A stretch of DNA of 64,000 nt from Galbula dea (taxonomy: Eukaryota; Chordata; Aves; Piciformes; Galbulidae): assembly GCA_013399015.1 (NCBI GenBank), contig VWZX01002946.1, forward strand, positions 62,001 to 126,000, read 5' to 3'. The stretch's first letter is position 1; the number at the start of each line of letters is the position of its first letter. A program made the position numbers and the translations under genes. This document shows positions 50,313-63,214 of the stretch, in pieces. The notes under the pieces were generated by a model, which saw only the letters and a program-made list of their open reading frames with translations, searched no databases and was not told the origin of the DNA.

Positions 50313-53300
50313 AGGGCTGGTTCTCAAGTTGGGGTTTGCACAGCAAAAGCATGATCCTCCCTCCTTACTTTAATCACAGGGAGTCTGCCTTGAAGTAATT
50401 ACTGCTACCTCCTGGTTGTTTCCACCTGGTTGGTGAGAGTGAGCAAAGAAGGCTAGGAAGATCAAACATGCACTTATACCCCCTTCTAGCAAGTCTTCAG
50501 AACTTCTTCAGTTCTAACTGTGAGGTCTGTGATTCCATCACAGGTATGTTGTTATTTGATGCACAACACTAATCGAGACAAAGTTTTTTCCTTTTCTTTT
50601 GCTTGACAATGAGTCTACCATGGTAAAGAAATCTGCAAAAAGGCCACTAAAACAATAGAAATTAGTTCCTGTGTTTAGAGGGGGGTGTGGTAGTAACCAT
50701 AGGCAGTATGCTGTGGTTATCTGCCTTTGCTTCCTTCATGCTTTTAAAGAGAGCTAGATGCATCCTCATGCCAGCTACTAATGTTCTCTGAAGGCAGAGC
50801 CAGTGGAGTGAGACATGCTGCTCATGTGCCTGAAGTTATCTTATCAGCTTCCACTCCTCATCCCTAGGATGCAAGGGAATTTCTAGCATAAATCTTAAGC
50901 GCTCCCACAAGCCACCGAGTCAGCTTAAAAGCAGAAATTATTAAGCTTCTTAATTTAGACACTTTATTTCCTAAGCCTGAATCTCTCTACAGAAAGTGGA
51001 GGAGAAAAGTCAAACATTTATTAGAATATTCACTTATCTGACTCAGTTTAGCTTCACAGTAAATAACTTTTCTCCTTTCTCAAGAATCTTCACCCACCCT
51101 CTGGTACCTTTGTCTTTGGAAAAGCTTTCCTGGAATTTGAAATTTTAGAAAAGATTGTGTATAAATGAAAAAAGTCTGGCTTTTGGGTAAAATACATATC
51201 TTTCATGATCCCACAGTTGATTTACCTTACAGAATACCTGTGCTCTTACCTTGGCTCAGCAAGCGTAACATTAGGCTACCCTACATCACCTCAGCTTGCT
51301 GGGCAGAATATGATCCGTGAAATACTTGGAGTAGTGTCAGGCAGTACAGTATTCTTGGTCTGATGGTATAGATGGCATCAGATATTATTACTGTGAACAT
51401 AAAAGAAATAAACAGATTATAATGTAAAAAATATCTCTATCACCTTCTGGGATCCTTTCCTTGAGTTTATGCTTGCATATTTAGTACTCCATATTAAACT
51501 TCCAGCACCTCTCTGCCATGTTTTGCTGCTTAGGCCTAGTAAAATGTTTTGTTTGCCTAGCTCTTTCACCTTATCTTTTACTGATTCCTTTCTTTCTTAT
51601 TTTTTGCACTTATTGTTCTTCATTTAATCCTTACCTGCTTAGATAGTCATCTGACCTAGTTTATGATACAGATTAAAGTAAATCCTATAATGTAAGTATT
51701 CTTGCTTTTCTGTATTCTGCCCTGTCATCTGTAGTTTGCTGGGATTTTGGTTACTGGGGGTGGCTTTGGTTAAGGGAGCTTCTGTGTCTATGAGACTTAC
51801 CCCCTAAGTGACTGGGATCATACTGTAAGCAGCTTTGTTCTCTGAGTTCTCGGGTACTATTATCTCATTGCTTCAAAAGTAGACTTAATTCTTCAACCTC
51901 TGAAGATAACTTTGTCTTTAATTATTCAATCAGAAACTCCTACTGAGGTGAATGGTGAGGAGAAGGGGGAAATGTCCCTGCATATTTTAAGTCAGAAATG
52001 CCTGTTTGTTAAATAGTTTTCTGTTTTGCAGTGTTAACTCACTCTGAGCAAATACATACTTTTGGTGAGAAGGAAGAAATCTCTTAACATTCTTGGGTTC
52101 AAAAGCCAGCAGAGATTTTTTTCTGGTGCTGTGAATCCCTCTGCCAGTTTAGGAAGACTGGCAATGTGTAACAACATTACTAAATAAAAACAAACATGGA
52201 CATCAAGGAAGAGAAATCATTCTTCCTTTTCTTTTCCACTCTGTGCTGCTTCCTCCAAATTAAAGCAGAAGGAAATCAACAAAGAATTGTGTTAATGTCT
52301 CAGCCCTAGAAAAGGTGCTGGATTGTAGGGTGTGTCATATCAGCCTTTTATCTATGCTTTTGTTTATGAACTTCACAGCTTATTTTTGCTTAACAGTTGA
52401 TAACTAAGTACTGTGTATGGTGCAGACTGCTCAATGCTGTGGATGATTTTCATGCCCTGTCTTGCCCCAAGACTTGCTCACTGATCCGTACATTCCTATG
52501 TAGGAATGCACCTGGATTTCATCTCTCATTTTCACACTTGCATAGTTTTTCCTTTTGGATGATAATGGCTGTTATAATTACTATGTGACACACAGTCACA
52601 TAGAGGTCTATCCCAATGTGAAAGTTCATACACGTCACATTTGCAGGTATGAATTTCCATTTCTGCTATGCAAGGGCATTGTAGTGGAGTTTAACTATTG
52701 TTACTACAGGATTTAAGAAAAACCTTACAGAAAGCAATGAGCAGGTGTTCTTCACTTAAAAGAAGCCTAAGAACACATTTTTATGGAAACAGTTATCTGG
52801 AACTACAGGAACCTCTGCCTAAAGAACAACTGTGACCCACACAGATAAAGAGATTTCTTTCGCATCTCCAATTAACAATCAAAAAGACTGGGGAAATGAG
52901 AACAGTAACTGTATTATCTCTGTAAGTAAAGGAAACAACAAAACCAGGGTCTATTTACATATAACTTGTAGATCCAATAGCAGCTTGAAACAGGTAATGG
53001 CTAAAAGGAAAGAGCTGCTCAATGAAGTCTGTCATGTTTGCTTAAAATCTACTGTGTTCAGAGAAGGGACTTTGCAGGTTCTCTGCATCTGGGATCATTT
53101 AAAAAAAACCCCAAAGCAACAACATCTTGCCCTTCATCAATTTCTTCTCTAGTAGAAATTACATGCTGCACAATGTAAAAATTTGGTAACTACCTCGGTC
53201 ATTAAGAGGATAGATAAATACTACATGTATGCATCACTGCTAATACTCACAAAATGATCATGAGACTTCAAGTTTTATTGCCTTTTTTATAGATACACAT

Positions 53301-53793
53301 CTTGGAAACACAAAAATCTCAGCCTCTACAAAATTAGATATCTTTCAAGCCTTAGCTGTCCTAGAAAGCTAGAAAAGCTGGGAAGCAATGGTGTAAGGGT
53401 AATAGGAAGTACCCATCCTTTTTTTTTTAATTCCTTCCACAAAAGTTTTGAAGTTTGGGTTTAGTATTCCTACCTGCTTTGTGCACCACTTTGTAATGTC
53501 AATCATTACATGTTGCTTCTTTAAGTCAGAATTCATACCTATTTATTGATAGCTTAATTCCTGTGTATTTCTGACAGTCATGGGGACATTTGCAGCACAA
53601 GGTGTGGGGATATGTTTTTTTGAATCCTACTAGAGTTAGTGGACTTTGTCTGTTTCCCAGACATTGCACTGAAAATGTGCCCCAAATGTTATTTGTGTAT
53701 ATGTCTGTTCCTCATAGACTCCCTAGAATTGCATGGTGCATGCCTGCCTGAAATGTGATCCCCTTCAACACTGAACCACAACTTTCTGCTGTT

Positions 53794-54318
53794 AGAATCA
53801 CAGAATCATTATAGTTGTAAAAGACCTCTGAGTTCATCAAGTCCAACCATCCATCCAACACTATCGTGCTCACCACTAAACCATGAAGTCCTGAAGTGCC
53901 AAGTCTATACATTTTTTGAACACCTTCAGGGATGGTGACTCTACCATTTCTCTGGGGAGCCTGTTCCAATGACTAACCACTCTTTCAGTGAAGAAATTTT
54001 CCTTAGTATACAACCTGAACCTCCCCTGGTGAAACTTGAGGCCATTTCCTCTTGTCCTATCACTAGTCACAAGAAGAGACCCAACTCCCCCTTACTACAA
54101 CCTCCTTTCAGGTAGTTGTAGAGAGTGAGAAGTTGTCCACCAAGCCTCCCCTTCGCCAAACTAAACAACTTAATTTCCCTCAGCCACTCATTCTAAGACT
54201 TGTTCTCTAGATCCTTCACCAGCTTCGTTGCCCTTCTTTGAACATGTTCCAGTAGCTCAACGTCCTCCTTGCAGTTAGGAGCCCAAAACTGAACACAATA
54301 TTCAAGGTGTTATGGCCC
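53794..54318 (-). mobile_element. CR1 LINE 3' fragment, minus strand
   Basis: The reversed tail (AGAATCAC, AGAATCAT at 53794-53810) is followed by a 3' untranslated region and ORF2 remnants. The clearest is 53876-54070, which encodes SDRTRGNGLKFHQGRF, NFFTERVV, HWNRLPREMVESPSL and a C-terminal LALQDFMV. Further 5', the LFSLE-like and VQFWAPN-like blocks are present but broken by stops and indels. The 3' wording differs from the 28, 45 and 47 kb copies, so it is another subfamily. It ends near 54318, only about 240 bases from the next CR1. Confidence 0.9.
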
Positions 54319-54560
54319 TGTCAACTCCCCTTGCCATCCAGTCACTGCTCTACTGTTGTGCTGGTGCTTTTCATTTTCAGTCTCTTGGTGCTTGTGCATG
54401 GAGTATATATACAGATGCACTGTGACAGTCAATGCAGTTCTACCAGACAAAATGTGCCATTATAATACAGGTCAGGTGGCAGGTACAAAAACCTATATAT
54501 GTAAGATTTCTTCTCTGTACGCATCCATACACAGAAAAAGAGGGAAACTGGGCAGTAACT

Positions 54561-55452
54561 TAGAATCATAGAATTGTCAGAGTTGGAGGGGACCATAAAG
54601 ATCATTTAGTTCCAACCCCCCTGCCAGGCAGGGACACCTTCTACTAGATCAGGTTTTCCAGAGCCCCATGCAGCTTTGTCTTAAAAAGCTTTCAGGGATG
54701 GGGCTTCCACAACCTCTCTGGGCAACCTGTTCCACTGTGTCATCACCATAACAGTGAAGAACTTCCTCCTAACTAATCTAAATCTACCCTCTTCTAGCTT
54801 GCATCCATTTCCCCCAGTTCTATCGCTATCTGACCTCCTAAAAAGTCCCTCACCAGCTTTCTTGTAAGCCTCCTTCAGATACTGGAAGGCCACAATAAGG
54901 TGTCCTTGGAACCTTCTCTTCTCCAGACTGAATAACCCGAACTCAGTCTGTCCTCGTAGGAGAGGTGCTCCAGTCCTNATAACAGTGAAGAACTTCCTCC
55001 TAACTAATCTAAATCTACCCTCTTCTAGCTTGCATCCATTTCCCCCAGTTCTATCGCTATCTGACCTCCTAAAAAGTCCCTCACCAGCTTTCTTGTAAGC
55101 CTCCTTCAGATACTGGAAGGCCACAATAAGGTGTCCTTGGAACCTTCTCTTCTCCAGACTGAATAACCCGAACTCAGTCTGTCCTCGTAGGAGAGGTGCT
55201 CCAGTCCTCTGATCATTCTCATGGCCCTTCTCTGGGCTTGCTCCAGAACTTCCATACCCTTCTCATAATAGGGGCTCCAGAACTGGATGTAATATTCCAG
55301 GTGGGGTCTCACAGGAGCAGAGTAGAGAGGGAGAGGCACTTCTCTTGACCTGCTGACCACGCTCCTCTTGATGCAGCCCAGAATATGGTTGGCCCTGTGG
55401 GCTGCAAGTGCACACTGGCGGCTCATATTGAGCTCCTCATCCAACTTCCCCA
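54561..55452 (-). mobile_element. CR1 LINE 3' fragment containing an assembly duplication
   Basis: Same subfamily as the 47.4 kb copy (shared 'attgtcagagttgga' 3' block and KLEEGR wording). Minus-strand order from the 5' side is MGKLDEELNMSRQCALAAHRA, HILGCIKRSVVSRSREV, LYSAPVRPHLEYYIQFW, AMRMIRGLEHLSYEDRL, GLFSLEKRR, KLEEGRFRL and WNRLPREVVEAPSL. Lost bases near 54940 and 55170 (the same spot in both duplicate halves) shift the frame. An extra A in the run at 54683-54687 (five here, four in the 47 kb copy) ends it early. An N at 54978 joins two identical 230-base copies, so the true element is probably about 660 bases. Confidence 0.93.
54748..55208. other. Exact 230-base duplication around a single N (assembly artefact)
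   Basis: Bases 54748-54977 and 54979-55208 are identical at every position, separated only by N at 54978. Real duplications inside an aged CR1 would have diverged. A scaffold join of two contigs whose overlapping ends were not merged explains it fully. Confidence 0.9.
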
Positions 55453-55499
55453 CAGAAAAACCTGGAAGGATAAAAAATAACCTCCCTTCTATCCAGGGA

Positions 55500-55536
55500 T
55501 TATTTTATTTTATTTATTTTTTTATTTTATTTTTAA
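55500..55536. repeat. (ATTTT)n-like A/T tract
   Basis: Imperfect pentanucleotide A/T repeat about 50 bases beyond the 5' end of the CR1 copy. Confidence 0.75.
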
Positions 55537-56778
55537 TTGAATTTTTGTGACTGAATAACTGAGATTCATATGAACAACGTGCCTAAATAATTAGCTGTAG
55601 TGTAAACAATACAAATGGATGGCAGGTATGTCTTTGGAGAATAAATGTGCAACAACCATTCCAGATCTTCTGAGATTCTTAATCTGAACCTTAAAGCTGA
55701 ATTGCTGCAGGGCTGTAAGCAAACCACTGTGGGATAGGTTCAGTGTCCCCTCTGGCTGGCAGTGCTAGGGAGTTACTACCTGGGTACGAGTGCAGGTTGC
55801 TGATGACAGTCAGGCAGGCAAGTCCATCTTTTATCATGAGGTTAGAGTACTCTGCTGCTTGTGGATCAGAGTCCCAGGGGCTCCCAGTCTTTATAGAACT
55901 AATAAAGAATCAGTGTATCAGCTTTATTGGTTGCATGCTTTTTTATTTCTGTATATATTTTTGATGCTTTGAATTAAAATTAATCTCATGAATAAAGTAC
56001 ATATGATACTTTAAAATAGCTGCATGTCCTAGCCTACAGCTATGTTGTCCTGCTATCTAGAGCTGCAAAGATTATTTCACTATTAAAAACCAGACCAAAA
56101 CAAAACAAAAAAATCTAAATAATTTGTGGTTAAAGAAGAAAGTCTTTCCATGGGAAAGCCTGGTTTCTGTCACAATGGGCTTCAGTCTCCAGAGTTTGAA
56201 GTTACAAAATTCCTGCCTGAATGCTTACTCTTTCAAAGCCAATTTTACTTGAATTAATATGCATGCTAGTCCCACTATTACTCTAATCAGCTTTTTTTAA
56301 TTTCAGAAAGGATCTTTTCATTTATGTTTAAAGAAATTTATTGATACTTAAATGGTTCTATTAATACTGGAAGAGTCCCCAACCTAAAATACATGTCTAA
56401 ATACTCATAAAATTTTTGCTTAAGTAAATATTTTTTTCACAGTCAAGCAACACTTAATCTAACCAACATTTACTCAGATCAATATATTTTAATTGAAACT
56501 AATGGCATATAGCTTAAACCAACAGATTTTTCACTGAACTAAGTACATTAAATCAATACATTGCTAAAAATTGCTATATCTTGTACAAAAGGTATTTTTA
56601 TTCTTAGCTAAATTCATTTTATTGAAACATATGTGTATTAACAGGAATCAAATACTGATACTTAGACACTGCTGATGGCATCAGTACATTTAAAAAACTA
56701 GGCAAACTTACACAAAGAAGCTGTAAAGTTGTTAGAGGACTAATTTAGGCCCAGGCTTCTCTAAGTTGACACCAGGCA

Positions 56779-56832
56779 AGTCACCTTTCTACTCAGTCAC
56801 CCTCTCTGTGTAGTCACCTGGTAGAGGTGACT
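56779..56832. promoter_or_regulatory. Three direct AGTCACC motifs plus one inverted copy
   Basis: AGTCACC occurs at 56779-56785, 56795-56801 and 56812-56818 (spacing 16 and 17 bases). Its reverse complement GGTGACT at 56826-56832 forms a perfect 8-bp hairpin with the third copy (AGTCACCT, 5-base loop, AGGTGACT). The third copy overlaps the E-box CACCTG. The regular spacing suggests either a decayed short tandem repeat or a binding-site array. The function is unknown. Confidence 0.35.
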
Positions 56833-58414
56833 CTGTACATCGATTATGCTGGGAGCTTACAACCAGCATGGACATTTCAACAAAGGATCTCAAGTTTGGT
56901 GAAACCTGTCATTATTGGCTTTTATTGCAAATTCTGCCACTGTAAGGGAGAGTTAAGTGCCTTAATATCCATGGAAATAACCATACCTCTTCCTTATCCA
57001 TAGCTCTGGTTCTTACATGTGGAGCAAGGACAACACTTTTCCAAATATCTTCTTTGATTGTAAACTTTTGGGCTGAGGACTGTCTCTGACTATCTACTGA
57101 GACAACACATCACAACAGGGCCTCAGAAACAGCTATTATAACAAAAAGCTGATTGTAAATATAGAATTGGAAGAGTTGGTAGCTTAAGTGAGAAACTGAT
57201 GGCATTTGCCCATCTGGTACTTTCTTATTTTCATCAGGGGATGTACAAGAGCAGAGACATCACTCTGCATAGGAGCTACAGCACAAAGATTACTGGGTGG
57301 GGTGGAAGCTGGCATATGGTCATTTGTTTTGGTACTCAGTTACAATTACAGCATAATTACCTTACTAATTGCATGCCCAAGTATAGTTGGTGAATTTGTA
57401 TGTTTAATTATGGCTTATTGAAATGCATTGTTTGCAATGCTTGCCTCTTTTTCCATGTGACAGACAAATTTTCTTTTTCCATTCCCCTTGTGTTGATTGC
57501 ACATGCAGAAATGTTAAAGATGACCATACACCATGCAGAGAAGTATGTCAGATCATTGTAAAAATAGCAGCCAAACTGTAACTGTTGGTCTTGCAACCAT
57601 ATCTAGGAGATTATCTGGTCTTGGGTACAGCTCTGATGGTTTCAGTGAAATCTATGGAGTGCCAAGGCCCACCCTTACAGAATCACATTGTCGGATGCAG
57701 ACCTCCTGCTAAAGTACCATGTATCACAAATGGCCTTTAGAAAACAGACTCCATTTTGTGCAAAGGCATTTTCCAGTTCCAGAAGAAGAAGAAACTTCTG
57801 CAACTACCCCAATAACTTTGCAAAACTGTTCACTGAACTTTTTTGCATGAAGATAGTGAGCAGAAGCCACTAAACCAATGTTGTTTCTTAAGCAGAAGCA
57901 GTGTCTTTTTTACAATCTACAGAGAAAATGTTTCTTCCTTTTCTTCCTCCTAGCTTCCCACTATCCAGCTGAGAAGTCTGAGCTAAGTACTAAGAAAAGG
58001 ATTTATCCCATAAGAAGAATCTCAGGTGGTGGTTCAGATGAAGCTTTGTTTTTATTTGATAAACCTTTAAAAAAAAGACATTTGAGGTTCTGAAGTGGTT
58101 GCCAGGAGTTTCTGTCCCATGAGAAGGTAAGGTGGCAGCCACATGACATATGTGTCGCAGCACGACAATAGCATGCCACAACACATATGGACAAGATTTT
58201 GTGAATCCTGCAAGAGGTTATGGAGTCTGTCTCACTTTCAGAGAAATGCCATGTATTTATAAGATGGTCTGTACCAAGGGAGAATCAAAGTGAAACATGC
58301 AGACTTTACATTCTGTAATAATTTGCTTTAATCAAAATTAGACATATTCCTAAGCAGAACTCCAGATCAGAACACAGTCTTTTCAATCTTTGGGGAAAAC
58401 CAGATAAAGCAGTG

Positions 58415-58439
58415 ATTTTTTTTTTTTTTCCCCCCTCCC
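58415..58439. repeat. Poly-T/poly-C low-complexity tract
   Basis: A long T-run passes directly into a C-run. It is a simple homopolymer junction. Confidence 0.75.
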
Positions 58440-61400
58440 AATAATTATCTTTTTCTTGGTCTAGTTTCCTTTCAGAGTAAAAAAATAGATTGTACAAAAT
58501 CTTGGAGCTGACAGTGGGGGAGCTATAGACTTGAAGTTCCTTGAACACTAAGTAGATGGGCCGTACTATTTCATTTTCTATGTATTTATTCCCCATGATT
58601 TATGGTACCCACAGACAAAGATGTGAAAATTCAGACAAAGATGCCGAAACAAAGAGCAAAGGAGGTAAACAATATTGACATTTCTGAGCAAAACCCTTTC
58701 AAGCTCAGTTATTCCAGTTGTTAAGAAAGCTACTGATGTAAGGGAAAGTTTTGGAATGGAAGAACAGACAAAAATGTAGCTTTTTGGAGGAGTATGAAGC
58801 TGTTGATTCTTTCAAGAAACATATTCATTATCTCACCTTAGTTCTTGTCTCAGCAGGAAGAAGAAAGAAAACTCCAAAATGACACCCACAAAACAAATAA
58901 ATCTCAAACCAAACCAACCTTTCCTAGATTTTGTATGATATCACAGTGGCAGATTTTCATCTGGCCATGGCTGGCTCCTCCTCTGCATATCTGTGGCCAG
59001 CAGTGCTTCAAATCTGAGAAAATGTGTCTTCTTATTCAAATACTGTGAAACAGATGAAAGTATCTAAACCAGGAGGAAAGGAAGTCTTTTGCCATTTAGC
59101 CTCTCCTGTTATGCTGTTTAGATTTCTGCATGCTTTGGAGTTCTCATTGTTTAGCCAGACCTTAGGCCATATCCTTTCAATAAGTAGCAATATCCATTTA
59201 ACAAACAGGTTCCTTCACAACTTAACAGTCAAGTGCCATTACCTATTTAACAAGTAAATTAATTGAGCTATTGCACACAGCACAATCCCCTTGTATGTTC
59301 AATTAATTCTCACAACTAGCCTGGACTTGCTGCCCTTCAAATACTTTCACAGAGATTTAGAAAAGGTGATATATTTAGCAAGAAGGTTGAAGGGGGGAGA
59401 GATGACTAGTCTCTTTCTAGCTGGACTTTGTAAAAAGCCTATTATATTGGACAATATTATGCATTACTTTGTGTAAGATACACTGTCAGTCTGAGCATGT
59501 GGCTATCTCATTCATGCACATGCAATTCGCAGTTCTGTCAGTTGTAGTTAATTACAGTGGTAACAAGTGGATTTTTTTAAAGCCTTGGGATCCAAAATAA
59601 AATTTCAGAGTTTATTAATTATTATTAATAGATTAGGAGTGCTCTGGTTGATCTGATTGTTGTGGAGTTTTACAGTATCTTTTATTTTTAAGACAGTTTA
59701 TAAGATACAAACTCACTACCCCACATGTAATGTATTCTGTCTTGGATAGTCCTAACCAAGGGTTGAAAAGAGAAGTCTTGCTTGCACAGAGCATCAGCAC
59801 TTTTTAATTACACTTTTTTGTGGTATAAGGTGGTCTGGTGAGATGACCTATGGGAGGAAGTCAGCACTTTTTGAGTGAGTACCAGCATATTTTTACATTT
59901 GCTTCCTTCAGCCTTCTTTTCTCTTTCAAATGGATCAAGTTCCCTTTCTTTGGATCTTTAGCTTTGTCCATTAGTACATCCCCAAAGAGTATTTTGTCAA
60001 ACACAGCAAAACACTTTGAAGACAATTTTAAGTTCTTTAGAGAGTTATAGCCAATACTTTGTTTATGTATAGTGATTATTTACTGCGTTAGCACTCCCAA
60101 AAGGCAAATCTGGGTAGATACCAGAAAAATGCTTTAGATAATTGCTAGTTGGTTTGATCTCCTGGTATTTTGTGGTATTTTATGCTGTCTTAATGGCATC
60201 ACCTGAGATTCTTTGGGCACAAAAATGTTTTAAACTGTGGTCTGTAATAAATTGTAAGAGAGTGATTTCCAAATTCCTGTAGTAAGAAGCTCTCTTGAAA
60301 ATCTTCTCATGTCCAGGTTGGTGTTCTTGACAATATAGTAACGAATGGCTACTCAATTCTTACAGTCGTAAGAAAGACTTGGGAAAGCGATTGTGATTAT
60401 TCTAAGCCTAAAAACTGCAATGAACAAGTGTTTTCATTAAAAATTTACCTCTTATATTTTGAAAATTCAAAGGCTTTTTTGCCATGGTAAGCTTAGAAAT
60501 ATGTTTGCAGATGTTTGCTAAGTGTCATTTCTCTCTCTAAATATCACTACTTTTAAGAACCCTGAGAACTCTTTGTCAATTTTCATCAGTGCCTCTATTT
60601 GAAGGACAGTTTTAAAAGGATGTTTGTTACAAAAGCTCTTTTATTTTTTTTTCTCGGATTTATAAGATGTTGATGAGGATAAAACAACATTGAAAGACTC
60701 AAAAGTCCAATAACAACTAACTCACTTTCATTATGAGTAGATAAATTTCACTCAAGAAAATGTCAACAGCCAGAGCTTCAATAACTAATAAAAGGTGTAA
60801 TTTTCATGTGTCCATAATATGAAAATATTGTCAGCACCTGAAAAAGTCAAGAAAGCTTCAGGATATGTTGGGATCTGATGGCTAAGGAAGTGTTACTATT
60901 CCTATGAGATATTTTTAAGATAAACAATGCTGGAATAACACATTAGACTATTTAGACACCAAACTGATGCAATCAATTATTTTCTATTACCTCCCTCTAC
61001 ACGCCTCTTTTGGAACCAATGCTGACCACACAGCTTAGTGTAATTGAGAGGCTGAGCTCTATTTCCATTTGATATTTTCCCTGCTGTTTCAATGGTAATA
61101 TTCACATACAATAGACTGAGATAATAATACAAAACCTGTATTGCTCTCAAAAATATCCTTTGTTGTCAAAATCCATTGTACTGCTTGGCAGCTACTTAGT
61201 TAATTATTAAAACAGTATCTAAAAATAATCCACTTCCAGAAAAATTGGCAGGCCATATTCTGTTCTCAGTCATCCTCAGGCAGCACCATAGTGTGTTGCA
61301 GTGTATGATAGTGGATTATAGAAAAGTGTCAGATTATTACTTTTCCATAGTGAGTAATTAATTTGTGGGTTGTAGGGAAAAGCCTAACTGCCTTACATAT

Positions 61401-61966
61401 AGCTATTACACTCCTTACTCTCTCTTTATCTTGTCTTTTACTTGCCAGCTTCAAGTCAGTGTTTACTATAGGAAGACCTAGGTATCCTTGCAATATCTCT
61501 TTCATCTCTCATTTCAGATAGGATCTGGCAAAGGAAGAGTGCCACATTATTTTAACACAAAGACAACTGTCACATTATTTCCCCAGTGGCCAATCACCCT
61601 GAAGGGGACAACTTCATCTACATTGTACCTGCTTAACATACTTCATTAAGTCTGTCAATTACCAGCTACCTCAGCACCTTTTCTGTTGACAATACACTAT
61701 TTATTCTTTCCATGTCCCAGACAACACCATCTTAGAAAGCCCCTTCATAATGCAGGTAAGGAGTTACCAATCTTAAAAAGGTATATTAGGAACAATTAAA
61801 ATAGATTTTTCTAGATGGTTTATGGCTTGTTTTTCAATGGTATTCAGCAGCTACTGTTATTGTTGAATCTAAAATATATGGGAGAGCTAACTCTAAAAAG
61901 CAGAATTCTGTCAATTAGAGGTGACTTAGTTTTCTTTCCAGAGAAGTTCTCACTGCCATGTATAGC

Positions 61967-62640
61967 TGTCGTAGTTGGAGAGGCTAAACCGATTACCCAC
62001 CCACAGCAGACGTTCCTTATTACCCCCTTTCCCCCCCAACCGGAAGACATAGGGAAAAATAAGGGCAGAGAGGCTTCTGGATTGGAAAGTAAAACTAAAA
62101 CTACTTTAATAATAATAGCAATGTTAAATGGAACATATATATAAATGTATACAGGACCCAACCACCGAACCCAACTCCCCCTTTTTATAATGGCTACGTC
62201 ACCACCGAAGCTGCAAACGTTCAGTGTTGGAGCTCCCGGTAGCACCTCTCATCCGAGCTCAAGCACGCAGCCACGCTTTTAGCTCTCTTCTTCCAGCATG
62301 AGTCCAAACAGCTTCAAGTCGTTCAGCAATCAGCACCAGACTAAACCCCAGACCCCCACCCAGGGTCCCAAAGACCTCCGATTTCTGTTTCNAGCAGATA
62401 ACTTTTCTAGTTTAACATACCCTTTTAAGCTAAGCTTGAAAGCTAAATGAACAGCGATAAGACTTTAGTCACTTCATTGAGGCTCGCCTGTCTAGGAGCT
62501 AAGGAGTGTATTTACCCTGGGCTCCTTCACACTATAGAGAAAGACTTGCCCTTCCAAAAGGAAATTCAGCCTACCTAAGCTGACCTATACCCACTGACGG
62601 TGTGAGACTCTACTCCTCACCACAGAACCTCCATGAAATG
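61967..62640 (-). mobile_element. LTR-like segment, minus strand, 5' boundary uncertain
   Basis: This segment is rich in CpGs compared with the AT-rich flanks, suggesting a relatively recent insertion. On the minus strand it shows an LTR-type order: a TGACGT CRE half-site (in 62194-62203), a TATA box TATAAAAAG (62181-62189), an ATTAAA polyadenylation signal about 75 bases on (62105-62110), and an end in CTACGACA at 61967. The upstream (U3) limit is not clear; I see no matching target-site duplication, and 62640 is an estimate. No retroviral coding region is present, so it would be a solo or partial LTR. A host promoter-like element is the alternative. Confidence 0.45.
62392..62392. other. Single ambiguous base N
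   Basis: One N lies inside the LTR-like segment. Unlike the N at 54978, its flanks are not duplicates of each other. Confidence 0.95.
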
Positions 62641-63211
62641 TCTTTTCATTAAATGCAGCCCTTGGAACATCCTTGTGAGAAATAGGATTCTTTTTTGTTT
62701 TATGGAGAGAGCTCAAGAGAGTGCAATGGCCAGCAAAAATGTAGAGTTGGATGAGTATCTGGAATTTTGGAGTGGAAGTAATGTGACATTAAGGTTTGAT
62801 CTTTAAACCCAGAAAAAGGTACAGAACAGGAAAGCGAACTTGAGAGCCCCAGGGCAGTAAAGGTGAGATAAGGCTCCAAAGAGAGAGGTTGTAAAAGTAG
62901 GAAGAGCATTTGACTGAACTAACTGTTGTTAGTGTACATAATTGTCTACTTTAATATTAAGCTCTGCTTATGCTCTTTGGCTTTATTGTCTGAGCCCAGA
63001 TCACAGGAAGAAGGAGCCTCGGGGGGACAATGATGGGTACAAAAGACCCGACTCACCACTCTGCACAATTCCCCATCATTGATGTGGGCAAAGTACAGAT
63101 TTACAGGATTGCTCCCTGCTTCCCTCCCTGGTCATCTCATCTCTCTCTCTTTTTTTTTTTTTCCCCCTTCTGCCTGGAATATTTATTCATTCATGAATGA
63201 ATGAAGCTTTG
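62641..63211. other. Unique sequence with a CT/T tract
   Basis: No gene is recognised. A CT-repeat and T-run pass into C-rich sequence near 63140-63170, followed by an 18-base ATTC/GAAT palindrome. Confidence 0.5.
63185..63202. repeat. Perfect 18-base palindrome of ATTC/GAAT units
   Basis: Bases 63185-63202 equal their own reverse complement (two ATTC units meeting two GAAT units). The palindrome stands where the octamer tail of the adjoining minus-strand CR1 would be expected. Confidence 0.85.
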
Positions 63212-63214
63212 GTT

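Larger units (their letters stand above)
47829..53793. other. Unique sequence with scattered simple repeats
   Basis: No gene is recognised. The stretch holds a T12/G11 tract at 48619-48641, a 21-base palindrome at 49619-49639 and a trace of a CR1 tail at 50.26 kb. The longest open frame (49386-49718, 110 codons) has no family motif. Confidence 0.5.
55453..61966. other. AT-rich unique sequence
   Basis: No gene or dispersed repeat is recognised. The stretch begins with an (ATTTT)n-like tract and holds the AGTCACC motif array at 56.8 kb. Open frames are at most 96 codons without family motifs, and overlapping ones on both strands (for example 57990-58194) are chance. Confidence 0.5.

Noticed and set aside
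54681..55124. 147-codon minus-strand frame that repeats the same CR1 block twice
   Set aside because: The repetition comes from the 230-base assembly duplication around the N and is not a real protein.
61844..62245. 133-codon minus-strand open frame
   Set aside because: It runs across the LTR-like promoter and polyadenylation signals and includes simple-repeat residues. It is treated as a chance frame.
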